NCBI GenBank assembly: GCA_027859085.1
Contig: JAQIBJ010000077.1
Coordinates: 1-64,000 of the forward strand
Reading direction: 5' to 3'
Origin: Mycoplasmatota bacterium
GTDB lineage: Bacteria > Bacillota_I > Bacilli_A > Izemoplasmatales > Hujiaoplasmataceae
DNA length: 64,000 nucleotides
The notes under the pieces are model-generated. The model was not told where the DNA came from. It was given only the letters and a program-made list of their open reading frames with translations, and did not search any database. The translations under genes were made by a program, and so were the position numbers. Below, in pieces: positions 49,859 to 58,767 of the stretch. Each line of letters begins with the position of its first letter. The first letter of the stretch is position 1.

Positions 49859-51622
49859 ATGAAATGGGATTTAACCTATCTATTTAAAGACCTAAATGAG
49901 TTTGATAATGCTTATAAAAAAACAATGGAAATTATTGATATGTTAGCAACTTATAAAGGTAAATTAGGTGATGAAGAAAAATTCAAAGAATACTTTACTT
50001 TACAAAAAGAAATTGAGAGCACCGGACTTAAAACTTACCAATATGCTTCTTTATTAAGTGACCTAAACAAAAAAGAGTCTGAAAACGCTGCTCGTTTGCA
50101 AAAAGTTCAATTAGCCTTTGCTAAATTGCAACAAGCGGTCTCTTTCGAAGAACCAGAACTTATTTCACTCGGTAAAGAAAAAGTGATGTCATTCATCGAA
50201 AACAATAAATCACTTAATGAATATAAATTTGCAATGGAAAAATTATTTAGAAGACAAGAACATATTCTGGATGATCAATCTGAAGCCTTACTTGCAAATT
50301 ACTCACAATTATCATCTGCAGGAAGGAGCTTATACAGTTCTTTAACCGTTGCTGATATTGAAGGTACTGATGTAATGTTGGATAATGAAGAAATTATAAC
50401 AATCACCAATAGTAATTATCGTGCGTTTATTCAAAAGAGCGATACTGCCGAAGACCGTAAAAATATCTTTGAAGCTGTCTTTGACTATTACTCAGATCAT
50501 AAGAACACTTATGCAAATATCTATAAAACTGTATTAGATGCAGATTATGCACGTATGAAGACCAGAAAATATAAATCATCTCTAGAAAGCTATTTATTTA
50601 ACAACAATATTCCAACTGATGTTTATATGACTTTAACAAAAGTCGCTAGAGAAAACACAAAAGCTGTAAAAAAATATCTTAAACTAAGAAAAGAATATTT
50701 AGGTTTAGAAACACATCATACCTATGATCGTTTCCTAGAACTTGCAAAATCAGATAAAGAATATGAATATGAAGAAGCTCAAGAATTATTTTTTAAATCA
50801 ATTAAAGATTTCCCTAAAGATTTCCAAGACAAAGCGAAAGAAGTTTTAAGAGATGGATTTGTTGATGTATTAGAACAACCAGGAAAGAGAACTGGCGCTT
50901 ATTCTAGTTCAATGCCAAACCTACATCCATTTATTTTATTAAACTATGATAAAACATTATCAAATGTCTTCACAGTCGCTCACGAAGCAGGACATTCTAT
51001 GCATTCAATGTATGCAGCAGAAACACAACCAACAAGTTTACAAAACTATACAATTTTTGTTGCTGAAGTCGCTTCTACTTTCAATGAACATAATTTGTTA
51101 GACTACATTATGAAAGAATCTAAAGCTTCTAAGAACGAAAAAATTGCTTTACTACAACGTTCTATTGATGATATTATGGGAACATTCTATCGACAAACTT
51201 TATTTGCATTATATGAATTAGAAGCTCATAAATTAGTGGAAAACAATGAACCAATTACCGCTGATAAATTATCACAAATAATGATTGACCTATACAAAGA
51301 ATTTTATGACATAGACATCACTGAAGAAAATGTTAAAGAATTTGTTTGGGCTTACATCCCTCATTTATTCTACACACCTTTCTATGTGTATCAATATGCA
51401 ACAAGCTTTGCAGCCTCATTGAAAATATATGAAAATGTTAAGAACAAAAAAGAAAATGCATTTGAAAATTATTTGAATCTACTTAAATCAGGTGGATCTG
51501 ATTATCCAGTGAAACAAGTATTAAATGCAGGTGTTGATTTAACAAAAGAAGATTCTTTCAAAGCAGTCGTTAATAGACTTGAGGAATTAGTTGATGAATT
51601 AGAAGTTGTATTAAAATCTTAG
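49859..51622 (+). CDS. pepF: Oligoendopeptidase F (M3B)
   Basis: This zinc endopeptidase degrades peptides in the cytoplasm. The 587-residue protein has the zinc motif TVAHEAGHSMHSMY near 375-388 and the second ligand Glu in NYTIFVAEVASTFNE. The C-terminal HLFYTPFYVYQYATSFAAS is characteristic. AAGGAGGA precedes the ATG. The association of pepF with spx is also found in B. subtilis. The end of the gene carries the -35 box of the trpS promoter. Confidence 0.95.
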   Translation: MKWDLTYLFKDLNEFDNAYKKTMEIIDMLATYKGKLGDEEKFKEYFTLQKEIESTGLKTYQYASLLSDLNKKESENAARLQKVQLAFAKLQQAVSFEEPELISLGKEKVMSFIENNKSLNEYKFAMEKLFRRQEHILDDQSEALLANYSQLSSAGRSLYSSLTVADIEGTDVMLDNEEIITITNSNYRAFIQKSDTAEDRKNIFEAVFDYYSDHKNTYANIYKTVLDADYARMKTRKYKSSLESYLFNNNIPTDVYMTLTKVARENTKAVKKYLKLRKEYLGLETHHTYDRFLELAKSDKEYEYEEAQELFFKSIKDFPKDFQDKAKEVLRDGFVDVLEQPGKRTGAYSSSMPNLHPFILLNYDKTLSNVFTVAHEAGHSMHSMYAAETQPTSLQNYTIFVAEVASTFNEHNLLDYIMKESKASKNEKIALLQRSIDDIMGTFYRQTLFALYELEAHKLVENNEPITADKLSQIMIDLYKEFYDIDITEENVKEFVWAYIPHLFYTPFYVYQYATSFAASLKIYENVKNKKENAFENYLNLLKSGGSDYPVKQVLNAGVDLTKEDSFKAVVNRLEELVDELEVVLKS

Positions 51623-51634
51623 ATTTGCTATAAT
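51606..51634 (+). promoter_or_regulatory. Promoter of trpS, inside the pepF end
   Basis: TTGTAT 51606-51611 and TATAAT 51629-51634 are spaced by 17 bases. The -35 lies in the last pepF codons and the -10 just behind its stop. Confidence 0.65.
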
Positions 51635-51640
51635 ATAATA

Positions 51641-51850
51641 AATCGAAGATATGGCATAGTATTAATTCTCTTTATTCTTAGAGACAAGGTGGTTGCTGAA
51701 AACCTTGATAAAGAAATTATGAATGGACCATGGAGAGATGCTAATTACATCCGTAAGCTTTGCGTTAAAAGCAAGAGTGCTAGTTTATCTAGAACTAAGG
51801 TGGTACCACGATCATTCGTCCTTATTAATTTAAGGACGATTTTTTTTTAG
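51641..51850 (+). promoter_or_regulatory. T-box leader of trpS
   Basis: The leader starts with ATCGAAGAT. A likely specifier TGG (tryptophan) lies at 51724-51726, followed by a purine. The T-box motif AAGGTGGTACCACG is at 51797-51810. The terminator pairs CGTCCTTA 51817-51824 with TAAGGACG 51831-51838 before a nine-T run. Uncharged tRNA-Trp is expected to allow read-through into trpS. Confidence 0.92.
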
Positions 51851-51866
51851 AAAGAGAGTGAATATA

Positions 51867-52862
51867 ATGAAAAAAATCGTATCCGGCATTAAGCCAACAG
51901 GTAGTTTAACATTGGGAAACTATTTAGGCGCAATCAAACAGTTTGTAAAATTACAAGAAGAAAGAAAAGAAGATGAATTTTATTTATTCATCGCTGATTT
52001 GCATGCAATTACCACAAGACAAACACCGCATGAATTAAGAAATAGAACTTTAGACATTGCTGCGATGTATATTGCCAGTGGATTGGATAAAGACAGAACG
52101 ACAATGTTTATTCAATCTGAGGTTTTACAACACGCTGAACTTGGTTACATCTTACAATCTAATGTCTACATGGGTGAATTAGAAAGAATGACTCAGTATA
52201 AGGATAAAGTAGCAAAAGGTGAAGAATCAATTGCCTCTTCTTTATTCACTTATCCAGCATTAATGGCAGCTGATATTTTGCTTTATGATGCTGATTATGT
52301 TCCAGTAGGCGATGATCAAAAACAACATTTAGAATTAACAAGAGATATTGCAAATCGTTTTAACCATTATTATAACGACTTTTTCACAGTTCCTGAACCA
52401 ATCATCCCTGAAGTTGGTGCAAGAATCATGGATTTACAAGATCCTTATAAAAAAATGTCAAAATCTTCAGATAACCCTAAAGGTTATATCACGATGTTTG
52501 ATGAGGAAAATATGATTAAAAAGAAAATCAGATCTGCTAAAACAGATTCTTTAGGTGTGATAAAATATGACCCTATTAATCAAACAGGTCTAGCAAATTT
52601 ATTAAACATCTATGCAAGTGCCACTGATACCAATGTTGAAGAAATTGTTCTAAAATATAAAGTTTCTAATTACAAAACTTTTAAAGAAGACTTAGGACAA
52701 GTCCTAGTTGACTTATTAATACCAATTCAAGAAAGATATCAAGACCTCATTAAGTCTGATTCGCTTCAAGAAATATTAAATCAAGGTAGAGATAGAGCAT
52801 CAGATTATGCATTCAAAAAAATGCGTAAATGTAAAAGAAAAGTTGGCCTTGGCCGTAAATAA
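51867..52862 (+). CDS. trpS: Tryptophanyl-tRNA synthetase
   Basis: This class I synthetase charges tRNA-Trp. The 331-residue protein has GIKPTGSLTLGNYLGAI (HIGH-like), the KMSKS motif in YKKMSKSSDNPKG and the family motif DADYVPVGDDQKQHLELTRDIA. ATG 51867 is preceded by GAGAGTG; the GTG at 51858 lies next to that site and is less likely. The last residues are basic (KCKRKVGLGRK). Confidence 0.95.
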   Translation: MKKIVSGIKPTGSLTLGNYLGAIKQFVKLQEERKEDEFYLFIADLHAITTRQTPHELRNRTLDIAAMYIASGLDKDRTTMFIQSEVLQHAELGYILQSNVYMGELERMTQYKDKVAKGEESIASSLFTYPALMAADILLYDADYVPVGDDQKQHLELTRDIANRFNHYYNDFFTVPEPIIPEVGARIMDLQDPYKKMSKSSDNPKGYITMFDEENMIKKKIRSAKTDSLGVIKYDPINQTGLANLLNIYASATDTNVEEIVLKYKVSNYKTFKEDLGQVLVDLLIPIQERYQDLIKSDSLQEILNQGRDRASDYAFKKMRKCKRKVGLGRK

Positions 52863-52866
52863 GAAA

Positions 52867-52897
52867 TAAGACTATCGAATTGATAGTCTTATATTTT
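52867..52897. terminator. Terminator between trpS and the MFS gene
   Basis: TAAGACTATC 52867-52876 pairs with GATAGTCTTA 52882-52891 around GAATT, followed by ATTTTTG. It can serve the convergent MFS operon too, though that U-tract is weaker. Confidence 0.8.
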
Positions 52898-52910
52898 TGA
52901 AATTTATAAT

Positions 52911-54167
52911 TTATGCTTTTTGATTCATGTTTCTTCTTGTAAGCGCAGTAATCGAATATATAGCAATCATCACTGCACCAACAATCATAAATAATAATTG
53001 CAAACTATAATCTGCAAGTAATCCAATGAGTGGCGCAAAAATAACAAGTAAGAGAGATGTTAACTGTGCTTGAATACTTAAAGCACTGGCTCTTCTACCT
53101 TCTTCTGTCACATCACCAATTTCTTGAACCATAATTGGTCTTCTTAAATTCAAGATAATATACATTAATATAAATGCTACAAATATAACCACGATACTAT
53201 TCGTAAAGAAACCAAGTAAGAGAGAAACGCCACCCATTAATAGCCATGCTAAATTAATGGTTTTTACTTTATCGACTTTACCTTCAAGTTTATAAGCATT
53301 TCTAGTCGCTATCGCACTAATGATATAGATGATAGCATATATAACACCAATATAAACTTTTTCATTTTCTTCAGTATCTAATTGACTAAATAAAATAAAG
53401 CCCACTGACGCGGAAACTACTAACGGTTGAATATAATCTTTAACACTTTTGAATCCAGCTTGAAAAGCTGATGCATCGACTACAAAACCTCTAACTTTTT
53501 TCTTTTGGAAAACATATTTTAAACTTAACCAGTTTTCTTTCAAGAAATTTTTAAGTTTAAATTCATTTTCTTTTCTTTTATTCATATATTTTGGATAAGT
53601 CAAAATCATTAACAAATCAATGGAATATGGAATAATTGCCACTAAGAATAAATAATGATATTCTCCTTGTAACCAAAGAATTAATACAACAGAAATCAGA
53701 CTCATAATTGTTGAACCAATTAATGACATTGACCTTGTCTTGCCATACACTTCGCTTTTTGGTTCTTCTATTTCTTCTACATCTAAGAATTGCATAATCA
53801 TTGCTTTATGTGTACCAGATCTAAAAGCTTCACCAAAGCCGAATAATCCCATTGCAATTACAAAAATCCAAAATGTAGGTGCAATTCCCCCAAAGAAGAA
53901 AATAACAAACGAAGCAATATAAAATACAAAACACATAACAAGTTGTGTTTTCTTACCATACATATCGGCAATAACACCAGACGGTATTTCAACAATATAA
54001 ATGATGATTTCTCGAATGGATATCAATATACCAATTTGAAATAGATTTAGTCCTCCAACTTCCAAGAAGAATAAAATTAAAAAGGGTTCAAAAAAACGAA
54101 GGTTTTTTAAGAACCCATACATTCCAAATTTAAGCATTTGTCCTTTGTGTTGGTTAATACTAGACAT
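52911..54167 (-). CDS. MFS transporter, probable efflux or uptake permease
   Basis: This 418-residue protein has 12 predicted helices. The MFS loop between helices 2 and 3 reads SGVIADMYGKKTQLV, close to the GxLaDrxGrk motif, and the middle loop is Lys-rich. It starts two bases after the crh-like stop and is the last gene of the operon EIIB-like/Crh-like/MFS. A sugar-linked role is suggested only by that context. The transported compound cannot be told. Confidence 0.85.
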   Translation of the reverse strand: MSSINQHKGQMLKFGMYGFLKNLRFFEPFLILFFLEVGGLNLFQIGILISIREIIIYIVEIPSGVIADMYGKKTQLVMCFVFYIASFVIFFFGGIAPTFWIFVIAMGLFGFGEAFRSGTHKAMIMQFLDVEEIEEPKSEVYGKTRSMSLIGSTIMSLISVVLILWLQGEYHYLFLVAIIPYSIDLLMILTYPKYMNKRKENEFKLKNFLKENWLSLKYVFQKKKVRGFVVDASAFQAGFKSVKDYIQPLVVSASVGFILFSQLDTEENEKVYIGVIYAIIYIISAIATRNAYKLEGKVDKVKTINLAWLLMGGVSLLLGFFTNSIVVIFVAFILMYIILNLRRPIMVQEIGDVTEEGRRASALSIQAQLTSLLLVIFAPLIGLLADYSLQLLFMIVGAVMIAIYSITALTRRNMNQKA

Positions 54168-54169
54168 TA

Positions 54170-54436
54170 TTACATCATCTCATTAATATCAAAAATCACA
54201 CGAGAAATAGCTTTAAAAGCTTCATCTTCATCTTTTCCTGTAAAAGTAATTTTAATTTTGCTATTTGATGGAACACCTAAAGACAAAACACCCATAATAG
54301 ATTTAAGATTAACTTTACGGTCATTGTATTCCATATACATTTCAGCTTGGAAACTATTTGCTTTTGATACTATTTTTGTTGCTGGTCTTGCTTGTAGACC
54401 TTGTGTGTATGTTATTTTATACTTTTCTTCTATCAT
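54170..54436 (-). CDS. crh: Crh-type HPr protein (Gln15, Ser46)
   Basis: The 88-residue protein has the HPr fold but the active-site motif GLHARPA reads GLQARPA, so His15 is Gln15 and it cannot take phosphate from Enzyme I. The HPr-kinase site is intact: KSIMGVLSLG with Ser46. The same combination defines B. subtilis Crh, a CcpA cofactor in catabolite control. ATG 54436 has GGAGG six bases upstream and gives exact HPr numbering; the in-frame start at 54460 does not. It lies between an EIIB-like gene without active Cys and an MFS gene. It may be a divergent HPr rather than a true Crh orthologue. Confidence 0.85.
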   Translation of the reverse strand: MIEEKYKITYTQGLQARPATKIVSKANSFQAEMYMEYNDRKVNLKSIMGVLSLGVPSNSKIKITFTGKDEDEAFKAISRVIFDINEMM

Positions 54437-54449
54437 TGTTTTCCTCCAT

Positions 54450-54824
54450 CTATATTTCATTAATTTTTTGAACTAATTTATTCATATCATAAGGTAAAAC
54501 CATTTTAATATTATCCCCAGAAATAAAAATTCCTGTAGCGCCTAGCATTTTAAATCTCTCGATGTCGACTGCTTTAACATTGACCAAATTAACTTTTAAT
54601 CTTCTACCATCAATATCAGCATGATTAATATTTTTCATGCCCCCATAACAATCTATGAATTCATCAATCAATTCATCTTCGATTGGTTTAGAAATTACTC
54701 TAACTGGTTTTTTTTGTAATCTAAAAATTAAATAAGCACATAATAATAAAACGAATACAATTAATAACCACCAAAAATTATATTTAAACCAATTGAGCAC
54801 ATCACTCATAAAAAGTATATTCAC
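54450..54824 (-). CDS. Membrane-anchored EIIB-like domain without active cysteine
   Basis: This 124-residue protein has one membrane helix at about 14-36 and then a cytoplasmic glucose-type PTS EIIB domain (about 52-124). DCYGGMKNINHADIDGRRLKV aligns with the EIIB core LGGxxNIxxxDxCxTRLRV, but the phosphorylated Cys is replaced by Asp72. FKMLGATGIFISGDNIKMVL matches the second half. No EIIC or EIIA is attached or nearby. GTG 54824 with AGAGGTG upstream is the start. The following gene encodes a Crh-like HPr that cannot be phosphorylated at residue 15. Confidence 0.75.
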   Translation of the reverse strand: MNILFMSDVLNWFKYNFWWLLIVFVLLLCAYLIFRLQKKPVRVISKPIEDELIDEFIDCYGGMKNINHADIDGRRLKVNLVNVKAVDIERFKMLGATGIFISGDNIKMVLPYDMNKLVQKINEI

Positions 54825-54916
54825 TATGTAATCACCTCTTCTATTGTCTATGTAATATATTTTATCATATTCAAAATAAATTTGTATACTGATTTAAAAA
54901 AAACCAACTATAAATA

Positions 54917-54945
54917 TTGCATTTAGTACGAATTTCCTATATAAT
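54917..54945 (+). promoter_or_regulatory. Promoter of ppa
   Basis: TTGCAT 54917-54922 and TATAAT 54940-54945 are spaced by 17 bases; start near 54952, 13 bases before the ATG. Confidence 0.75.
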
Positions 54946-54964
54946 CTTCTCTAGAGGTGATAAG

Positions 54965-55471
54965 ATGTCAAAAATTACTGAAGCAATTATTGAAATCCCT
55001 ATGGGAACACAAAATAAATATGAAGTAGACAAATTAAAGAATCGTATTAAATTAAACAGAGTGTTATATTCTAAAATGACTTATCCTGCAGAGTATGGAT
55101 TTATTGAAAAAACTTTAGCGGAAGATGACGATCCATTAGACATTCTGGTTTTAGCCACCACACCGACTTTTCCTGGATGTATTGTCGATGCTAGAGTTGT
55201 CGGGTATCTTGATATGTATGATTCAGGCGAACGCGACCAAAAGATTATCGCAGTTGTTGATGCTGATCCAAGATTTGATGATATTAATGATATTAGTGAC
55301 ATTAAATCACTTCAGTTAAGAGAAATTAAACTTTTCTTCGAGAACTATAAAATTCTTGAGCCAGGACATCATGTAAAAGTTCTTGATTACTATTCAGAAG
55401 AAGACGCTGTTGAATTAATCGAAGAATGTCAAAAAAGATTTACAGAACACTTAACAAAACAATTAAAATAA
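54965..55471 (+). CDS. ppa: Inorganic pyrophosphatase, family I
   Basis: It hydrolyses pyrophosphate. The 168-residue protein is a soluble family I enzyme: IEIPMGTQNKYEVDK, YPAEYGFIEKTLAEDDDPLDILV and VVDADPRFDDIND are the metal- and substrate-binding motifs. ATG 54965 has GAGGTG upstream; the longer in-frame start at 54917 overlaps the promoter. Convergent with the amidohydrolase gene across a strong hairpin. Confidence 0.95.
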   Translation: MSKITEAIIEIPMGTQNKYEVDKLKNRIKLNRVLYSKMTYPAEYGFIEKTLAEDDDPLDILVLATTPTFPGCIVDARVVGYLDMYDSGERDQKIIAVVDADPRFDDINDISDIKSLQLREIKLFFENYKILEPGHHVKVLDYYSEEDAVELIEECQKRFTEHLTKQLK

Positions 55472-55485
55472 TTTAGTAAAAATAT

Positions 55486-55524
55486 AAGCTTATAAACCGA
55501 AAAACTGGTTTATAAGCTTTTTTT
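55486..55524. terminator. Terminator between ppa and the amidohydrolase gene
   Basis: Perfect 13-base arms 55486-55498 and 55507-55519 form a strong hairpin followed by eight T residues on the plus strand. It also serves as roadblock for the convergent gene ending at 55524. Confidence 0.9.
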
Positions 55525-56696
55525 TATTTTGAATGTATAACTTCTCCGTTAATCATTACTTTTTCTGGTTTGGTCATATAATGTAAAGGATGTCCATCCC
55601 AAATAACGATGTCAGCATCTTTTCCAACTTCTATACTACCAACTCTATCATCAACATTATTAATTTTAGCTGAATTGATTGTGACAGCTTTAAATGCTTC
55701 TAATTCATCTAAGCCTTCTCTAACAAATATACCAAGTTGAGTTAATGTATTTGAGAGATGAATCACAGGATGATCTGTCATAATTGCAAATTCAACGCCT
55801 GCATCATGAAGGATTTTTGCTGATTTAAATGATTTATTACGCAACTCATATTTTGATTTAGATCCCAAGGTTGGCCCTATGATTAGTTGAATATTATGTT
55901 CTTTTATATATTCAGGAATCAAATGCGCTTCTGTTGCATGTTCAATGGTGCCATTTAAACCAAATTCTTCAATAATGCGAATGGCAGTGACGATATCGTC
56001 TTGTTGATGGGCATGTATTTTAACTTGAAGTCCATCAAAAACTCTTGATAAAGAAGCGTTCTTCATATTAAATTCTGGTTTTTTTGCTTCTTTGTTAGAG
56101 TTTTTATTTTGCTCATATTCATCCATGTTATCTTTGTAGTCTTTTGCTTTAGTTAACGCTTCTCTAATCACTGCAGCTGTAGCCATTCTAGTTGCTGGTG
56201 TTTGTGATTTAGAACTGTAAACTCTTTTAGGGTTTTCTCCCAAAGCCATTTTCATAGATGATTCTGGAACAACAATCATATCATCGATAGTTTTCCCATA
56301 GGTTTTTATAACCGTAAATGTCCCACCAATACAATTGGCACTTCCCGGTCCAGTTGCAACTGTTGTTATACCATGTTCTCTTGTTTCAGCAAAAGCAACA
56401 TCTTGAGGCTTTATAGCGTCTATTGCTCTTAATTCAGGTGTTACTGGTGAAGTCATTTCATTACCATCTGCACCTTCAAACCCAATTGATTCTTCATACA
56501 TCCCAATATGACAATGAGGGTCAACAAGCCCTGGTGTCACAAAATTTTCTTTTGCATCAATCACCTTGGCTTTGGGAAAATCTTTTTCATTAATTTTACC
56601 TATTTTTTTGATTTTCTTTCCATCGACTAAGATATCAATTATTTCATAATTGATATCAGCCATACTAATTAAATTTGCGTTTTTAATTAAATACAT
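55524..56696 (-). CDS. Amidohydrolase-family protein
   Basis: This 390-residue metal-dependent hydrolase of the imidazolonepropionase-like group has the HxH motif PGLVDPHCHIG, further ligand His residues in VKIHAHQQDD and GTIEHATEAH and the Asp in IMTDHPVI. The N- and C-terminal strands of the small beta domain are present. It starts right after the stop of the M20 peptidase, with AGGAG upstream. Substrate unknown. Confidence 0.85.
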   Translation of the reverse strand: MYLIKNANLISMADINYEIIDILVDGKKIKKIGKINEKDFPKAKVIDAKENFVTPGLVDPHCHIGMYEESIGFEGADGNEMTSPVTPELRAIDAIKPQDVAFAETREHGITTVATGPGSANCIGGTFTVIKTYGKTIDDMIVVPESSMKMALGENPKRVYSSKSQTPATRMATAAVIREALTKAKDYKDNMDEYEQNKNSNKEAKKPEFNMKNASLSRVFDGLQVKIHAHQQDDIVTAIRIIEEFGLNGTIEHATEAHLIPEYIKEHNIQLIIGPTLGSKSKYELRNKSFKSAKILHDAGVEFAIMTDHPVIHLSNTLTQLGIFVREGLDELEAFKAVTINSAKINNVDDRVGSIEVGKDADIVIWDGHPLHYMTKPEKVMINGEVIHSK

Positions 56697-57854
56697 CTAC
56701 TCACTCCTTCTTTTTATTATCTCTATAAATATATTGGCACCTTTTAATAAAGCATCTTCATTAAGATTAAATTTTGAATGATGAATATTATAGGTTTCCT
56801 TGTCTGTTTGTTTAACACCCAACCAAGCGAGTGTACCTTTTCTTAAATTAATATATCTTGAAAAGTCTTCGCTACCAGCCATTGGTAACTCTAATATTTG
56901 AACATTTTCATCGCCCAAAGCGGTTTTTGCAGATGCAACAAACGTATCGGTTGTATCATGAGAGTTAATTGTTGGGTCATATCCATACTGATAATCAAAA
57001 ACAAAATCACCATTATGTCGCATAGTAATTGACTCAGCTAATTGTTTTAACTCAGCTTTGATTACTTCTCTTACATTGTTATTAAATGTTCTTATTGATC
57101 CAGTTAAAGAGGCTTTTTCAGGGATAATATTATGCGCAGTTCCTGCTTCAACTTTCGCAATGGTAATCACAGCTCTTTCCATTGGTGATATCTTTCTTGT
57201 AAGAATGGTTTGTGCTCCCAAGACAAATTCAGCTTGCATAATAATAGGGTCAATTCCTTCTTCAGGCATTGCAGCGTGACATGCTTTACCAATCAAATCC
57301 ACATGTAATGTATCGGCAGCTGCCATTGCTGGACCGTAGTTTACAGCGACTGAACCTGTTTCATAATGAGGAGATACATGCAATGCATAAAACTCTTCAC
57401 AATCATCTAGCAACCCTGTTTCTACAATCTTAATAGCCCCACCTGGTGTTGGTCCCTCTTCAGCTTCTTGGAAAATGAACTTAATAGTCCCATTCCATTC
57501 ATCTTTATGTTCAACAAGATATTTACATGCCCCTAATAACATTGATGTATGTGCATCGTGTCCACAAGCATGCATCTTATCTTGATTTTTAGATTGAAAG
57601 CCTAAATTGGTTTCTTCAGTAATGTTTAAAGCATCAAAATCAGCTCTTAAACCAGTTATAGGCCCATCACCGTTATGCACGACTGCAATCAAAGAATAAT
57701 CACCTGCTTCAAGAATTTCATCGACTTTTAATCTATTTAATTCTGTTTTAATATACTGACTTGTTTGAGGACAATCAAATCCTGTTTCTGGGTTTTGATG
57801 AAGATGTCTTCGATGTTTAATAATATAATCATTAAGTGTTTTCAATTTTCTCAC
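56697..57854 (-). CDS. M20-family amidohydrolase (N-acyl amino acid deacylase-like)
   Basis: This 385-residue two-metal enzyme probably removes an acyl group from amino acids. The metal motifs are HRHLHQNPETGFDCPQT-like start (RRHLHQNPE), MHACGHDAHTSMLLGA, FQEAEEGPTPGG and GSEDFS. The dimerisation domain lies in the middle. It begins with GTG, overlaps popT by 23 bases and is coupled to the next amidohydrolase, so the two may act in one pathway. Confidence 0.88.
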   Translation of the reverse strand: MRKLKTLNDYIIKHRRHLHQNPETGFDCPQTSQYIKTELNRLKVDEILEAGDYSLIAVVHNGDGPITGLRADFDALNITEETNLGFQSKNQDKMHACGHDAHTSMLLGACKYLVEHKDEWNGTIKFIFQEAEEGPTPGGAIKIVETGLLDDCEEFYALHVSPHYETGSVAVNYGPAMAAADTLHVDLIGKACHAAMPEEGIDPIIMQAEFVLGAQTILTRKISPMERAVITIAKVEAGTAHNIIPEKASLTGSIRTFNNNVREVIKAELKQLAESITMRHNGDFVFDYQYGYDPTINSHDTTDTFVASAKTALGDENVQILELPMAGSEDFSRYINLRKGTLAWLGVKQTDKETYNIHHSKFNLNEDALLKGANIFIEIIKRRSE

Positions 57855-58767
57855 CTTTCCTTTCGAACTTCGTTAAATATAGACTCACAAGGAAACCACA
57901 AGCAAATAAAATAATACCAAATACTACTGACCATGGATGGCTTCCTAAGTAGCCAAACAAATCTTTAAATATTGGTGTTTGCATTTCAAAACTATTTGCA
58001 GTTGATGGATCTTTAATTTCTAAAAATACACCAATGGTACTCGCTAATACTAAACCTAATATCGCTGAATATGTCCCCTTTGGATATTTTTCTAATAAAT
58101 AAGATATCAATTTTGAAAACAGTAAAATTCCAATCACTACGCCCATCAAGAACATCATAATGACTTGGATATTGTATGATAAACTACCCAAATCAAAGAC
58201 ATTACCAATGACATTAGAAACAATTGCTGTATAAAACCCTAAGACCATTAATACCGCCGACCCACTAATGCCTGGGACAATCATTGTTGTTGCTGATATC
58301 ATTCCTAAAGCAATCAATAATATGTATGTGGTGAAATTTAAATCAAAATATTCAATTCCAACTGCTGTTTTGCTTTTATCAATCACAATAATGGTTAATA
58401 AAATTAAAAACGCTGCTATTGAAACAATAATATTTGAAACATTATGTTTTTTAATATCAGTTTTTTTAAATAAGTGGGCAATTCCTCCGGCTAACAAACC
58501 AATAAAGAATAGTAATACAACAAATGAATTCCACTCAATTAATATTCCAAATAACTTAGCAAGTGCAAACACAGATAAAACAACACCCAATCCAAATGGA
58601 ATTAAAAAAGTTAAACTGTTTTTAACATCTCTAAAAATATTTGCAATTGAATCTAATAATTTCTTATATATTCCAAGATATACAGCCAAAGTTCCGCCAC
58701 TCACTCCAGGAATAATAAAAGCTATTCCAACGATAAATCCTTTAATCATTAACACAAAGAATATCAT
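57832..58767 (-). CDS. popT: PopT-like undecaprenyl phosphate translocase (DUF368)
   Basis: This 311-residue membrane protein of the DUF368 family has about eight spans. The start GFIVGIAFIIPGVSGGTLAVYLGIY and the repeat-like MIVPGISGSAVLMVLGFY are the family signature. PopT moves undecaprenyl phosphate back to the cytoplasmic face. Its presence implies use of the C55 lipid carrier, for a wall or another surface polymer. It starts next to the rimO stop, with AGGAG upstream. Confidence 0.88.
   Translation of the reverse strand: MIFFVLMIKGFIVGIAFIIPGVSGGTLAVYLGIYKKLLDSIANIFRDVKNSLTFLIPFGLGVVLSVFALAKLFGILIEWNSFVVLLFFIGLLAGGIAHLFKKTDIKKHNVSNIIVSIAAFLILLTIIVIDKSKTAVGIEYFDLNFTTYILLIALGMISATTMIVPGISGSAVLMVLGFYTAIVSNVIGNVFDLGSLSYNIQVIMMFLMGVVIGILLFSKLISYLLEKYPKGTYSAILGLVLASTIGVFLEIKDPSTANSFEMQTPIFKDLFGYLGSHPWSVVFGIILFACGFLVSLYLTKFERKGEKIENT

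Noticed and set aside
54170-54436. Ordinary HPr phosphocarrier
   Set aside because: The codon at position 15 is CAA (Gln), so transfer of phosphate through His15 is impossible.
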